Origin: DASXHD01 sp036488725
GTDB lineage: Bacteria > Myxococcota_A > Polyangia > Polyangiales > Polyangiaceae
Length of the DNA stretch: 64,000 bases
Direction: 5' to 3'
Assembly: GCA_036488725.1 (NCBI GenBank)
Contig: DASXHD010000062.1
Coordinates: forward strand, 1-64,000
Every line of letters begins with the position of its first letter. Within the stretch, counting starts at the first letter, position 1. Under the pieces are notes generated by a model, which did no database searches, had not been told where the DNA came from, and saw only the letters and a program-made list of their open reading frames with translations. This document shows positions 16,468 through 25,515 of this stretch, in pieces. The translations under genes were made by a program, and so were the position numbers.

Positions 16468-19400
16468 ATGGCTCAAGCGACCAACGAAGCGATCCCCACC
16501 TTCGTCGTCGGCGTGGGGGCCTCGGCCGGCGGCCTCGAAGCGCTCGAAGCGTTTTTCCAAGCCGTCCCGCTCGACACGGGGATGGCGTTCGTCGTCGTCC
16601 AGCATCTCTCGCCCGACTTCAAGAGCGTGATGAGCGATCTGCTCGGTCGCCAAACCGCGCTCCCGATTGCTCTCGTCGAAGACGGCATGCGCGTCGAGCC
16701 GAATCACATTTATCTGATCCCGCCGAAGAAGGAGATGATCATCGCCGAAGGGCGTCTCCTCCTCAGCGAGCGCGATCGGCAGCACGAGCTCTCGCTTCCG
16801 ATCGACGTATTTTTGCGGTCGCTCGCGCAAGACTGCGGGCCGCGCGCGGTCGCGGTGATCTTGTCGGGCAGCGGCAGCGACGGCTCGCGTGGCATCCGCC
16901 ACGTGCACGACGCGGGCGGGCTCGTCGTCGTGCAAGACGCGTCGACCGCGCAGTTCGACGGCATGCCGCGGTCGGCGATCGACTCGGGCATCGCCGATCA
17001 CGTGCTGCCTCCGGCCGCGATGATCGCGGTCCTCGAGCGCCACGCGAGCGTCGAGCGCAAGCTCCGCCAAGCCGAGCCGCACTACGAGAGGCCGACCGGA
17101 ATCGGCGCCGTCTATCAGATGCTCCTCGACGAGTTCGCGCTCGACTTCACGCACTACAAGCCGAGCACCGTCACGCGCCGCATCGAGCGACGCCTCGCGC
17201 TCGCCGAGTCGCAAGACATCGAAGAGTACGTGCAGCGGCTGGGACGCGACCGCGACGAGCTCGACATCCTCTATCGCGATTTGCTCATCGGTGTGACGCG
17301 CTTCTTCCGCGACAAAGAAGCGTACGCCGTGCTCGAGCAGCAAGTGCTGCCCGACCTGGTCAAGCGCGCGAACCGCGACGTGCCGCTCCGCATTTGGATC
17401 GCAGGCTGCGCAACGGGCGAAGAGGCGTACTCGATCGCGATCTCGATCTCGGAGCTGATGCGCAAGCTCGGGCCGCGGCCGGTGAAGATCTTCGCGACCG
17501 ACATCCACGCCGGCTCGCTCGAGCGCGCCGCGCGCGGTCTCTACGAAGAGGACGCCATCGCCAACGTCGATCGCGAGCGGCTCGAGCGCTACTTCACGCG
17601 CGTCGGCAACGCGTATCAGGTGCTGCCCGAAATCCGCCAGATGATCGTCTTCGCGCGGCACAACGTGATTCGCGACGCGCCGTTCACGCGCGTCGATCTC
17701 GTCACCTGCCGCAATCTGCTCATCTACCTGCAGGTCCCCGCGCAGCAGAAGGTGCTGTCGCTCATTCACTTCGCGCTCAATCGCGGCGGCACGATGTTCC
17801 TCGGGCCGAGCGAGAGCGCCGGTCCGTTCGCGCACGACTTCGAGAGCATCGACAAGCACTGGCGCATCTACCGCAAGCAAACCGACTTGCGCGTGCCGAC
17901 GGATCGGATGCCCGCGTTCCGCACGCCCGAGCGCCCGGCGACGCCGCTCGCCCTCGGGGGCCGTCAGTCGTTCGCGCAGCTCCTCGCGACCTACGACTTG
18001 CTCCTCGACGACGTGATGCCGCCGAGCCTCTTGCTCAGCGAACGCGGCGAGGTGATCCACGCGTTCGGCGGCGCGAGCAAATTCTTGAAGCCGCGCGACG
18101 GCCGGCAAGGCCTCGACGTACTCCCGGTGGTCGACGAGGAGCTCAAGATGGTGCTCGTCGGCGGGCTCAAGCGCGCGCTCCACGAGCCGAGCTCGCTCGT
18201 CTTCAAAGGCGTCCGCATCGATGCGCGAACCTATGACGTGACCGTCCGCCAGGTGAGGAACGCGACGCGCTCGACGCCGCACGTGCTCGTCTCGTTCCAG
18301 GAGACCGACCGCCCCGTGCTCGACGAGCGCCCCAAACGCGAAATCGATCTCGATCAAGTCTCGCGCAGCCAGCTCGCGCTCGTCGAGGCCGAGCTCGATC
18401 GCACGAAAGAAAATCTCCAAGCCGCGATCGAAGAGCTCGAGACGAGCAACGAGGAGCTCTCGGCCGCGAACGAAGAGCTCCAAGCCTCGAACGAGGAGCT
18501 CCAGAGCACGAACGAAGAGCTCCAGAGCGTCAACGAGGAGCTCTACACGGTCAACGGCGAGTACCAGCGCAAGATCGCCGAGCTCACCGAGCTGACCAAC
18601 GACATGGACAACCTCTTCGCGAGCACCGAGGTCGGAACGATCTTCCTCGACGCCGACCTCCGCATCAGGAAGTTCACGCCGCAGATCGCCGAGACGTTCG
18701 CGCTCGTCGCGCACGACGTGGGCCGCCCCATCGTCACGTTCTCGCACAAGCTCGACTACCCCGACCTCGAAGGCGACTTGAAGCGCGTGCTCGCAAGCGG
18801 CGTCGCGGTCGAGCGCGAGCTCAAGCCGATCGCCGGCACCACGTTCTTCGCGCGCATCCTGCCTTATCGCGTGAAGGGCGAGGTCGGCGGCGTCGTCATC
18901 ACGCTCATCGACGTGAGCGGTCTCAAGTCCGCCGAGGACGCGCTCTTCCACGAGCGATATCTCCTCAACAGCCTGCTCGCGAACGTGCAAGACGCGATTT
19001 ATTTCAAGGACGCCGGGGGCCGCTTCATCCGCGCGAACGCCGTCATGTGCGAGCGCCTCGGCTTGAGCGACCCGGCGGCGATCGAGCAAAAAACCGTGCT
19101 CGACTTGCCCAACCGCGACCTCGCGCTCGCGCTCCACCAAAAAGACGAAAGCGTCCTGCGGCACGGCCGCGCGCAGCACGAAGAGCTCGAGCAGTACGCG
19201 CAAGAAGGCGAGCTCCACTGGTCGCGCGTGACGCGTCTTCCGCTCCGCGGCGCGACCGGCGAGGTCGTCGGCGTCGGCGTCATCTCGCGCGACGTGAGCG
19301 AGCAAAAACGCGCCGAGGAGCGCATCCACCAAGGCGTCCGCCGGCGCGACGAGTTCCTCGCGATGCTCTCGCACGAGCTCCGAAATCCGCTCGGCGCGAT

Positions 19401-20421
19401 CGTCGCGGCGACCAAGCTCCTTTCGACCGGGCCGAGCGGCCGCATCCGCGAAGGTCAGCTCGTCGAGATCCTCGATCGTCAATCCAAACAGATGGCGCGC
19501 CTGCTCGACGATTTGCTCGAGGTGAGCCGCGTGACGCAGAACAAGATCGAGCTACGCCGGAGCGTCATCGATCTGCGAACCGTCATCCGCGATGCGATCA
19601 GCGCGGCGCAAGGTCTCTTCGACACGCGCGGCATCACGCTGACCTCCGACGTCGAGGACGTGCCGATGCCGATCGACGCGGACCCGGCGCGCCTCCAGCA
19701 AGTGCACGTGAACCTCCTCAGCAACGCGGCCAAGTACACGCAGCGCGGCGGCCACGTGAACATCAGCGCGCGCGTCGACGGCGCGCAAATCTGCGTGCGC
19801 GTCCGCGACGACGGCCTCGGCATCGCCGACGGCATGCTCGAGTCGATCTTCGATCTCTTCGTGCAATCGCGCGCGACGCTCGATCGATCCGCGGGCGGCC
19901 TCGGCGTGGGCCTCACGCTCGTCCGCTCGCTCGTCAGCATGCACGGCGGCACCGTCAGCGCGCACAGCGAAGGCGAAGGTCGCGGCAGCGAGTTCGTCGT
20001 GCGGCTCCCGCTCGCGGTGGCCCAAGACGACGTGCGCGCACGCTTTCGCGCTCTCTTGCCGCCCGGCGCGAAGGTGCTCGTCGTCGAAGACAACAAAGAC
20101 AGCCGCGAGATGTTCTGCGAAATGCTCGAGCGCGCGGGCTTCTCCTGCCGCGCCGCCGAAGACGGTCCCGGCGCGCTCTCGGCGATCGAAGAGTTCCGTC
20201 CGCACGTGGCCATCATGGACATCGGTCTGCCGAACATCGACGGCTTCGAGGTCGCGCGGCGCGTGCGCAGCGATCCCCGCAACGCCGACATTCGTCTCAT
20301 CGCGCTCACCGGTTACGGCCGCGCAGCCGATCGAGCCGCCGCAGCCGAAGCCGGCTTCGACGATCACCTCGTCAAACCGGTGGACACCGATCGCCTGCTC
20401 GCGCTCCTGACGCCGCACTGA
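16468..20421 (+). CDS. CheB-CheR-PAS-histidine kinase-receiver fusion protein
   Basis: 1317 aa. CheB methylesterase domain at 1-190 with the triad Ser19 (GASAGG), His46 (QHLSP) and Asp138 (SGSGSDG), without an N-terminal receiver. CheR methyltransferase at about 210-470 with 'AGCATGEEAYS' from 312. A PAS-like segment, a coiled coil near 650-700 built of repeated SNEELQ/TNEELQ units, and two further PAS domains follow. The HisKA domain has His969 in 'LSHELRNPLG', then HATPase ('NLLSNAAKYT', 'DDGLGIAD', 'GGLGVGLTLV') and a C-terminal receiver with Asp1251 ('IMDIGLPNIDGFEV'). No transmembrane segment is visible, so it is probably cytosolic. No MCP or cheA is nearby. Confidence 0.94.
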   Translation: MAQATNEAIPTFVVGVGASAGGLEALEAFFQAVPLDTGMAFVVVQHLSPDFKSVMSDLLGRQTALPIALVEDGMRVEPNHIYLIPPKKEMIIAEGRLLLSERDRQHELSLPIDVFLRSLAQDCGPRAVAVILSGSGSDGSRGIRHVHDAGGLVVVQDASTAQFDGMPRSAIDSGIADHVLPPAAMIAVLERHASVERKLRQAEPHYERPTGIGAVYQMLLDEFALDFTHYKPSTVTRRIERRLALAESQDIEEYVQRLGRDRDELDILYRDLLIGVTRFFRDKEAYAVLEQQVLPDLVKRANRDVPLRIWIAGCATGEEAYSIAISISELMRKLGPRPVKIFATDIHAGSLERAARGLYEEDAIANVDRERLERYFTRVGNAYQVLPEIRQMIVFARHNVIRDAPFTRVDLVTCRNLLIYLQVPAQQKVLSLIHFALNRGGTMFLGPSESAGPFAHDFESIDKHWRIYRKQTDLRVPTDRMPAFRTPERPATPLALGGRQSFAQLLATYDLLLDDVMPPSLLLSERGEVIHAFGGASKFLKPRDGRQGLDVLPVVDEELKMVLVGGLKRALHEPSSLVFKGVRIDARTYDVTVRQVRNATRSTPHVLVSFQETDRPVLDERPKREIDLDQVSRSQLALVEAELDRTKENLQAAIEELETSNEELSAANEELQASNEELQSTNEELQSVNEELYTVNGEYQRKIAELTELTNDMDNLFASTEVGTIFLDADLRIRKFTPQIAETFALVAHDVGRPIVTFSHKLDYPDLEGDLKRVLASGVAVERELKPIAGTTFFARILPYRVKGEVGGVVITLIDVSGLKSAEDALFHERYLLNSLLANVQDAIYFKDAGGRFIRANAVMCERLGLSDPAAIEQKTVLDLPNRDLALALHQKDESVLRHGRAQHEELEQYAQEGELHWSRVTRLPLRGATGEVVGVGVISRDVSEQKRAEERIHQGVRRRDEFLAMLSHELRNPLGAIVAATKLLSTGPSGRIREGQLVEILDRQSKQMARLLDDLLEVSRVTQNKIELRRSVIDLRTVIRDAISAAQGLFDTRGITLTSDVEDVPMPIDADPARLQQVHVNLLSNAAKYTQRGGHVNISARVDGAQICVRVRDDGLGIADGMLESIFDLFVQSRATLDRSAGGLGVGLTLVRSLVSMHGGTVSAHSEGEGRGSEFVVRLPLAVAQDDVRARFRALLPPGAKVLVVEDNKDSREMFCEMLERAGFSCRAAEDGPGALSAIEEFRPHVAIMDIGLPNIDGFEVARRVRSDPRNADIRLIALTGYGRAADRAAAAEAGFDDHLVKPVDTDRLLALLTPH

Positions 20422-20461
20422 CGCGTCACGGATGCTCGAACGTAACTACGAACGAAGTCAG

Positions 20462-20543
20462 TGCGAAGGAAGGGACTTGAACCCTTACGCCTTGCGGCGC
20501 CAGAACCTGAATCTGGTGCGTCTGCCAATTCCGCCACCTTCGC
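20462..20543 (-). tRNA. tRNA-Leu (anticodon CAG)
   Basis: The reverse complement folds as a class II tRNA. The acceptor GCGAAGG pairs with CCTTCGC, and the D arm contains GCGGAATTGGCAGACGC. The anticodon stem CCAGA/TCTGG closes the loop TTCAGGT with CAG as anticodon. The variable arm CGCCGCAAGGCG is long, and the T arm is AAGGG-TTCAAGT-CCCTT. Discriminator A is present; the 3' CCA is not encoded. It reads the CUG codon, a major Leu codon in such GC-rich DNA. Confidence 0.96.
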
Positions 20544-20553
20544 GAGGTGATGT

Positions 20554-20582
20554 CAGCTATCGAGCCGCGGCGCTTTCGTCAA
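20554..20582 (-). promoter_or_regulatory. Sigma-70-type promoter of the tRNA-Leu gene
   Basis: On the minus strand TTGACG (20577-20582) and TAGCTG (20554-20559) are separated by exactly 17 nt. Transcription would start near 20547, about 4 nt before the mature tRNA 5' end. The -35 matches 5 of 6 consensus bases; the -10 has the TA start only. Confidence 0.6.
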
Positions 20583-20610
20583 GCCGCTTCGGAACCGACG
20601 TGAGCCGGGC

Positions 20611-20616
20611 TATGCT
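20611..20616 (+). promoter_or_regulatory. -10-like TATGCT box
   Basis: TATGCT lies 9 nt upstream of ATG 20626. The start has no Shine-Dalgarno, so a leader of only 2-3 nt is likely if this box is used. Confidence 0.4.
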
Positions 20617-20625
20617 GCTGACGAC

Positions 20626-21630
20626 ATGCGGAAGCTGATGACAGGGCTCGCCGTGCTCGCGCTGTCGGCGAGCGCGCTCGCGCAAACCGACGACGAGAAG
20701 AACACCGCACGCGACTTCGGCCTTCAAGGTCAGCAAGCGCTCGACCGCGGCGACGCACGGACGGCCGAGGATCGCTTTCATCGCGCAGTCGAGATCTTCG
20801 ACAACGCAAAAGCCCCCGTCCCGCCGACCCTCCTGCTCGGCTACGCGCGCGGGGCCGCGCGAAACAACCACTTCATCGCCGCCGACGAAGCGTACAACCG
20901 CATCATTCGCGCCGGTCTCGCGCCGGGTGCGCCCGCGCCATTCGTCAAAGCCCTCGAAGAAGCCAAGCGCGAAGTCGACGCGGCGACCTCGCACATCGCC
21001 CACGTCACGATCACGGTCGCGGGCTGCCCGAGCCCGAGCGTGACGCTCGACGGCGCGCCGCTTCCCAGCGTCGTCCTCGGCGTACGCAAGCCGGTCGACC
21101 CCGGCGCCCACGACGTGAAAGCCACCGCCCCCGGCTGCAAAGATGCGTCGGCATCCTTCACCGTCGGCGACGGCAAGGACGCGACGACGACGATCGCGCT
21201 CGAAAAAGAAGCCGCGCCGAGCACGACGCCGGTGACCACGCCCACACCGACGACGCACCCCGCGATTCCCGCCACGACCGTCACCGCCGAGCCGGCGTCG
21301 AATAGCAGCGGCAGCGGCCTTCGCACCGCAGGGATCGTGACTCTCGGCGTCGGCGTCGCCGGCCTCATCGTCGGCGCGATCACCGGCGGCGTCGCGCTCG
21401 GCGATCACGACAGCCTCCTCAAACAGTGCCCGACCCAGAAAAATTGCGGTTCCACGCTCCAAGGCGACATCGACTCGTACGACACGATCGGCGCGCTCTC
21501 GACCGTCGGCTTCATCGCGGGCGCCGTGCTCGCGGCCGCCGGCATCGTCATGTGGGTCGTCGCTCCTTCGTCCAAAAAAACCGAGCACGCCGCGTGGATC
21601 ACGCCCTTCGGCGTCGCCGGCCGCTTCTGA
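20626..21630 (+). CDS. Periplasmic PEGA-like protein with TPR-type N-terminus
   Basis: 334 aa. A Sec signal peptide (MRKLMTGLAVLALSASALAQ) is followed by helical repeat material to about residue 110 ('ARDFGLQGQQALDRGDARTA'). Next is a small beta module reading 'VTITVAGCPSPSVTLDGAPL', which looks like PEGA. A Pro/Thr-rich linker (about 195-220) leads to two hydrophobic segments near 230-255 and 285-308. This layout (signal, TPR, PEGA, two helices) is common in Myxococcota and of unknown role. carA begins 2 nt after its stop. Confidence 0.8.
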   Translation: MRKLMTGLAVLALSASALAQTDDEKNTARDFGLQGQQALDRGDARTAEDRFHRAVEIFDNAKAPVPPTLLLGYARGAARNNHFIAADEAYNRIIRAGLAPGAPAPFVKALEEAKREVDAATSHIAHVTITVAGCPSPSVTLDGAPLPSVVLGVRKPVDPGAHDVKATAPGCKDASASFTVGDGKDATTTIALEKEAAPSTTPVTTPTPTTHPAIPATTVTAEPASNSSGSGLRTAGIVTLGVGVAGLIVGAITGGVALGDHDSLLKQCPTQKNCGSTLQGDIDSYDTIGALSTVGFIAGAVLAAAGIVMWVVAPSSKKTEHAAWITPFGVAGRF

Positions 21631-21632
21631 GC

Positions 21633-22766
21633 ATGAGCGAGCGAGCCCACCTCGTCCTCGCCGACGGAACCATCTTTCCCGGTCGCGCGTTCGGCGCGCG
21701 CGGCACGACCGTCGGCGAAGCCGTCTTCACGACGACCATGACCGGCTACCAAGAGGTCCTCACGGATCCGTCCTACTACGGACAAATCGTGACGATGACC
21801 TCGCCCGAAATCGGAAACGTCGGCGTCAACGTCGACGACACCGAGGCCTTCGATCCGCATGCGCCCGGCGATCCCGGCCCGCGCCTCGCGGGTTTCGTCG
21901 TTCGCGACGAGAGCCCGATCGCATCGAGCTGGCGCGCGGAGCAGTCGCTCGGCGAATATCTCTCGAAGCACGGCATCGTCGCGATCGCCGACGTCGACAC
22001 GCGCAAGCTCACGCGCCACCTCCGCGATCACGGCGCGCAGAACGCCGCCATCGGCACCGCGCCCGAGGCCGAGCTCCTGCGCGCCGCGCGCGCCGCGCCC
22101 GACATGAACGGCCTCGACCTCGTTCAGCGCGTGACGCCCAAAGAGCCGTACGCCTTCGACGAAAGCCGCGGCGCATGGAGCACGCCGTTCGCGAAACCCG
22201 ATCGCCACGCCCACGTCGTCTGCATCGACTTCGGCATGAAGCGAAACATCCTTCGATGTCTCGTCGACTGCGGCTTCCGCGTCACCGTCGTCCCGGCGAA
22301 GACCAGCGCGCGCGACGTCCTCGCGCTCGAGCCCGACGGCGTCTTTCTGTCGAACGGCCCGGGCGATCCCGCCGCCGTCGGTTACGCGGTCGAAACGGTG
22401 CGCGGCCTCCTCGGCAAAAAACCGATCTTCGGCATCTGCCTCGGCCACCAGCTCCTGGCGCTCGCGCTCGGCGGAAAGACGTTCAAGCTCAAGTTCGGCC
22501 ACCGCGGCACGAACCAACCCGTCAAAGATCTCGCGACCGGCCGCGTCGAGATCACGACGCAAAACCACGGCTTCTGCGTCGACCTCGCGTCGCTCCCGAA
22601 ATCCGTGCAGTCTACACACATCCACTTGAACGACGGCACGAGCGAAGGTTTGGCCGCGCCCGACGTAAGAGCGTTCAGTGTCCAATACCACCCCGAAGCC
22701 GCCGCCGGCCCGCACGACTCGCTTTATCTATTCGAAAGATTTGGCAAAAACATCTATCCTACATAG
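21633..22766 (+). CDS. carA: Carbamoyl-phosphate synthase small subunit CarA
   Basis: 377 aa. CarA hydrolyses glutamine and channels ammonia to CarB to make carbamoyl phosphate for pyrimidine and arginine synthesis. The N-terminal CPSase domain has 'LADGTIFPGRAFG' and 'TTMTGYQEVLTDPSYYGQIV'. The C-terminal class I amidotransferase has nucleophile Cys269 in 'GICLGHQ' and the His353/Glu355 pair in 'YHPEAAAGPHDS'. Full length. ATG 21633 is 2 nt after the upstream stop. No carB lies within the window, so the two subunits are not adjacent here. Confidence 0.96.
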   Translation: MSERAHLVLADGTIFPGRAFGARGTTVGEAVFTTTMTGYQEVLTDPSYYGQIVTMTSPEIGNVGVNVDDTEAFDPHAPGDPGPRLAGFVVRDESPIASSWRAEQSLGEYLSKHGIVAIADVDTRKLTRHLRDHGAQNAAIGTAPEAELLRAARAAPDMNGLDLVQRVTPKEPYAFDESRGAWSTPFAKPDRHAHVVCIDFGMKRNILRCLVDCGFRVTVVPAKTSARDVLALEPDGVFLSNGPGDPAAVGYAVETVRGLLGKKPIFGICLGHQLLALALGGKTFKLKFGHRGTNQPVKDLATGRVEITTQNHGFCVDLASLPKSVQSTHIHLNDGTSEGLAAPDVRAFSVQYHPEAAAGPHDSLYLFERFGKNIYPT

Positions 22767-22815
22767 CGTACATTCTACTCTGGAATCCCACTCTGAATTG
22801 GGATATCAGGGCCGC

Positions 22816-23586
22816 GTGCTTCGGCCGCTTCTTCTTCTTTCGGCGCTCCTGCTCGGCGCCTGCAGCGGGTCGCCAATCCCCGGCGACGCTGGCGGCTACG
22901 ACGACAACAGCGGCTTCTCGCAGCCGCTGCCCGATCCGCTCGAAGCGAGCACGACCGAAGACGACAGCGGCGTTCTCTCGATCGGCGATCGCGCTAGCGA
23001 CGGCGGCGCCGACCGGGACGCCGGCTCGACCCCGATCGACGGCGGGCCGCCGACCAATTGCCAAGGCCCGCTCGCTTCCGGCGACGTGAAGATCGTCGAG
23101 CTCATGATCGAGTCGACGTCCGGCTCGGGCGACAAGGGCGAGTGGATCGAGCTCGAAAACACGCGCACATGCATCGTGAACTTGAACGGCCTCGTCGTTC
23201 AGTCCCCGCGCGGCACCTCGACCGACACGGCAAAAGTGACGAGCGACGTCTTCGTTCAGCCCAGCGCGTCGTTCATCGTCGCCGACTCGACCGACGCGAG
23301 CGACAACCACCAGCTCCCCGGCGCGGCCGTGGTCGCGTCCTTCGCGACGTACGACGTCTTGAAAAATAGCGGCGACACGGTCGAGGTTTACGTCGGCGCG
23401 ACGCTCATCGACGCGCTCACTTATCCGCAGCTCGCGCTCACGCCGGGCCGCTCGGTGAGCTTCCCCTCGAACTGCGCGTGGACCGATCGCGCGTCGTGGT
23501 CGCGGTGGAGCGGCTCGTTCAACGTGTGGTCGACGCCGTTCCAAGGAACGCCCGGGGCGGACAACAGCGACGTCACCTGCTATTAA
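22816..23586 (+). CDS. Lamin-tail-domain lipoprotein
   Basis: 256 aa. GTG 22816 gives VLRPLLLLSALLLGAC, a lipoprotein signal peptide; in-frame codons upstream back to 22678 lie inside carA. A D/G/S-rich linker of about 85 residues precedes a domain starting 'VKIVELMIESTSGSGDKGEWIELEN', followed by 'IVNLNGLVVQS' and a '...FQGTPGADNSDVTCY' end, as in bacterial LTD proteins. Cys near the start of the domain and at the C-terminus may pair. The role is unknown; such domains occur on secreted nucleases and surface proteins. A short hairpin (ATCCCA 22786-22791 / TGGGAT 22800-22805) lies just upstream. Confidence 0.78.
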   Translation: MLRPLLLLSALLLGACSGSPIPGDAGGYDDNSGFSQPLPDPLEASTTEDDSGVLSIGDRASDGGADRDAGSTPIDGGPPTNCQGPLASGDVKIVELMIESTSGSGDKGEWIELENTRTCIVNLNGLVVQSPRGTSTDTAKVTSDVFVQPSASFIVADSTDASDNHQLPGAAVVASFATYDVLKNSGDTVEVYVGATLIDALTYPQLALTPGRSVSFPSNCAWTDRASWSRWSGSFNVWSTPFQGTPGADNSDVTCY

Positions 23587-23595
23587 CCGCGCGTT

Positions 23596-24987
23596 TTGCC
23601 CAATTCGAAGAAGATCCACTTCGTCAGCCTCGGCTGTCCGAAGAACCGCGTCGACAGCGAGGTCATGCTCGGCGTCGCGATGGGCGAAGGATTTTCGATC
23701 ACCGACGAGCCTAGCGAAGCCGAGGTGATCGTCGTCAACACGTGCGGCTTCGTCGGCGAAGCCAAGCGCGAGTCGATCGACACCATCTTCGAGCTCGCGG
23801 CGATGAAGGAGCACGGCGCGTGCGAGAAGCTCGTCGTCTCGGGTTGTCTCTCGCAGCGTTATCCGACCGAGATGTCCGCCGAGATGCCCGAGGTCGATCA
23901 CTTCCTCGGCTCGAGCGACATGCTCAAGCTTCGCGACGTGCTCCGCGGCGACGCCGAGCGCATGCTCGTCGGCAACCCCGCCGAGTGGGTCATCCGCGCG
24001 GCAGATCCCCGCGTGATCACGGGCCCGCGCGCGAGCGCGTACGTGAAGATCGCCGAGGGCTGCAACCGCAAATGTTCGTTTTGCGTGATCCCGCAGCTCC
24101 GCGGCAAGCAGCGCTCGCGAACCGCCGACGACGTCGTACGCGAGGTCGAGCAGCTCGTCTCGAGCGGCGTCAAAGAGATCAACCTCGTCTCGCAAGACAC
24201 GATCGCGTGGGGCCAAGATCGCAAATACGAAGACGGCGAGCTCGCCGATCTCGTGACGCGCGTCGCCGAAGTGAAAGGCGTTCGCTGGCTGCGTCTCTTT
24301 TATTTGTATCCAGAGACGATCGACGAGCGCCTGATCGACTTGCTGGCGAATCACCCGGTGGTCTTGCCGTACGTCGACATGCCGCTCCAGCACGCCGCCG
24401 ACGCGATGCTCAAACGCATGCGACGCGGATGCGGAAAAGACCGGCAAAAGCGCGTCGTCGCGCGCCTTCGAGAAAAAATTCCGAACCTCGTTTTTCGCAC
24501 CGCGTTCATCGTCGGGCACCCGGGCGAGACCGACGAAGAGTTCGACGAGCTCTGCGAGTTCGTGAGCTGGGCGCGCTTCGAGCGCATGGGCGTCTTCCGT
24601 TACTCGGACGAAGAGACGAGCCACTCGACGACGCTCGACGGAAAAGTTCCGGCGAAGATCGCGGCGTCGCGCAACCGCAAGCTCATGACGCTCCAGCGCC
24701 GCATCGCGCGCGAAGCGAACCGCGCACTCGTCGGCCGCGAAATGGACGTGCTCGTCGAAGGCCAGAGCGACGAGCACGATCTCGTGATGCAGGGCCGTCA
24801 CGCGGGCCAAGCGCCGGACATCGACGGCAGCGTCTATTTGTCCGGCGGAGTCGCGACGCCCGGCGAGATGCGCCGCGTCCGAATCACGCAAGCGAGCGAC
24901 TACGATCTCGTCGGGGAGCTCGTGGGCGACGAGGACAGCGCGCCGAAGAAGAAGCGCATCGGTCTCCGCGTCGTCACTGGATCGTGA
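23596..24987 (+). CDS. rimO: Ribosomal protein uS12 methylthiotransferase RimO
   Basis: 463 aa. RimO is a radical SAM enzyme that methylthiolates the conserved Asp of ribosomal protein S12. The N-terminal UPF0004 domain carries the first cluster cysteines ('SLGCPKNRVDSE', 'NTCGFVGEAK', 'VVSGCLSQRY'). The radical SAM motif is Cys156-xxx-Cys160-xx-Cys163 ('CNRKCSFC'), and a TRAM domain closes the protein. 'SLGCPKNRVD' favours RimO over MiaB. The start is TTG 23596; no ATG precedes the conserved 'HFVSLGC'. TATTAA at 23581-23586 lies 9 nt upstream. The 3' end overlaps the convergent lipoprotein gene by 14 nt. Confidence 0.96.
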   Translation: MPNSKKIHFVSLGCPKNRVDSEVMLGVAMGEGFSITDEPSEAEVIVVNTCGFVGEAKRESIDTIFELAAMKEHGACEKLVVSGCLSQRYPTEMSAEMPEVDHFLGSSDMLKLRDVLRGDAERMLVGNPAEWVIRAADPRVITGPRASAYVKIAEGCNRKCSFCVIPQLRGKQRSRTADDVVREVEQLVSSGVKEINLVSQDTIAWGQDRKYEDGELADLVTRVAEVKGVRWLRLFYLYPETIDERLIDLLANHPVVLPYVDMPLQHAADAMLKRMRRGCGKDRQKRVVARLREKIPNLVFRTAFIVGHPGETDEEFDELCEFVSWARFERMGVFRYSDEETSHSTTLDGKVPAKIAASRNRKLMTLQRRIAREANRALVGREMDVLVEGQSDEHDLVMQGRHAGQAPDIDGSVYLSGGVATPGEMRRVRITQASDYDLVGELVGDEDSAPKKKRIGLRVVTGS

Positions 24988-25312
24988 AATCGATCGAGCT
25001 GCTCTCCTCGCCGCCGCTCTCCTGCCAGATCTGAACGACGTCGCCCTTCACCGCGAAGACGAGCACGCTCCACTTTCCGTCTTGCCCGACGATCGTGCCG
25101 ACGAGCGGCGGGTTCGCGTTCGGATTCAAGTTGTGGACGTCGATGAACGCGCCCGGCTCCGCGCCGACTCCGCTCAACGTCACAGTCCCCGGCTGAGTGC
25201 CCGCGCTTTCGGTCGGCGCAGCGGGCGGAGGCAGAGGCAGCGTCGGGCTCGTGCACGCGACCGCGAACGCGACCGCCGTCAGAACGAGGATGGACCTCCA
25301 CCCGAAGCGCAT
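24974..25312 (-). CDS. Small lipoprotein with Ig-like beta domain
   Basis: 112 aa. MRFGWRSILVLTAVAFAVAC is a lipoprotein signal, then a Pro-rich linker (PLPPPAAPTE). A single small beta domain follows ('GTVTLSGVGAEPGAFIDVHN', 'GTIVGQDGKWSVLVFAVKGD'), like carbohydrate-active or adhesin Ig modules. I chose ATG 25312 because the signal peptide starts there and a -10-like box sits 6 nt upstream. It is divergent from the 877-aa glycosidase-like gene across a 203-bp region with palindromes. Confidence 0.75.
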   Translation of the reverse strand: MRFGWRSILVLTAVAFAVACTSPTLPLPPPAAPTESAGTQPGTVTLSGVGAEPGAFIDVHNLNPNANPPLVGTIVGQDGKWSVLVFAVKGDVVQIWQESGGEESSSIDFTIQ

Positions 25313-25318
25313 GCCAAC

Positions 25319-25324
25319 AATGTA
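25319..25324 (-). promoter_or_regulatory. -10-like TACATT box, 6 nt from ATG
   Basis: On the minus strand GCTACATT ends 6 nt before ATG 25312, so the predicted transcription start coincides with the start codon. No Shine-Dalgarno is present. This is the clearest type of leaderless start in the window. Confidence 0.45.
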
Positions 25325-25429
25325 GCAAGCGAAGTGCCGAGCCGTCGACGGCTTTTTAGGCGTGAATTCCCACGTTTTTGCCAACTCGGTTGCCATCGCT
25401 GCCTTCGCCGTCATCAGTCCTATGGCCGA

Positions 25430-25468
25430 GATCGTTCGGATCCGAACGATCAAAGTTCGGATCCGAAC
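25430..25468. promoter_or_regulatory. Tandem palindromic operator-like sites
   Basis: Two palindromes share the core GTTCGGATCCGAAC. The first (25430-25451) extends to a perfect 22-bp palindrome with GATC at both ends; the second (25455-25468) is the 14-bp core. They are 3 bp apart in the divergent region between the small lipoprotein (25312, minus) and the glycosidase-like gene (25516, plus). A third core copy is inside that gene at 25748. They look like binding sites for a dimeric regulator. Confidence 0.55.
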
Positions 25469-25515
25469 ATTCGATGGGATCGGCCCGGTCCGGCGTTGTA
25501 AACGTGGTCGACCGA

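Noticed and set aside
18340..18560. Repeated DNA that could be a tandem repeat element
   Set aside because: It encodes the SNEELQ-type coiled coil of the CheB-CheR kinase; the repeat is at the protein level and is a known trait of this family.
15847..19482. Minus-strand open frame of 1211 codons opposite the CheB-CheR kinase
   Set aside because: Very long but only because of base composition; no recognisable domain, while the plus strand has complete catalytic motifs.
20432..20638. Short open frame over the tRNA region
   Set aside because: It covers the tRNA-Leu gene and its promoter; no start signal and no protein-like composition.
22786..22805. ATCCCA/TGGGAT hairpin as a carA terminator
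   Set aside because: Only 6 bp with no T-run after it; it is more likely chance or a leader hairpin of the following lipoprotein gene.
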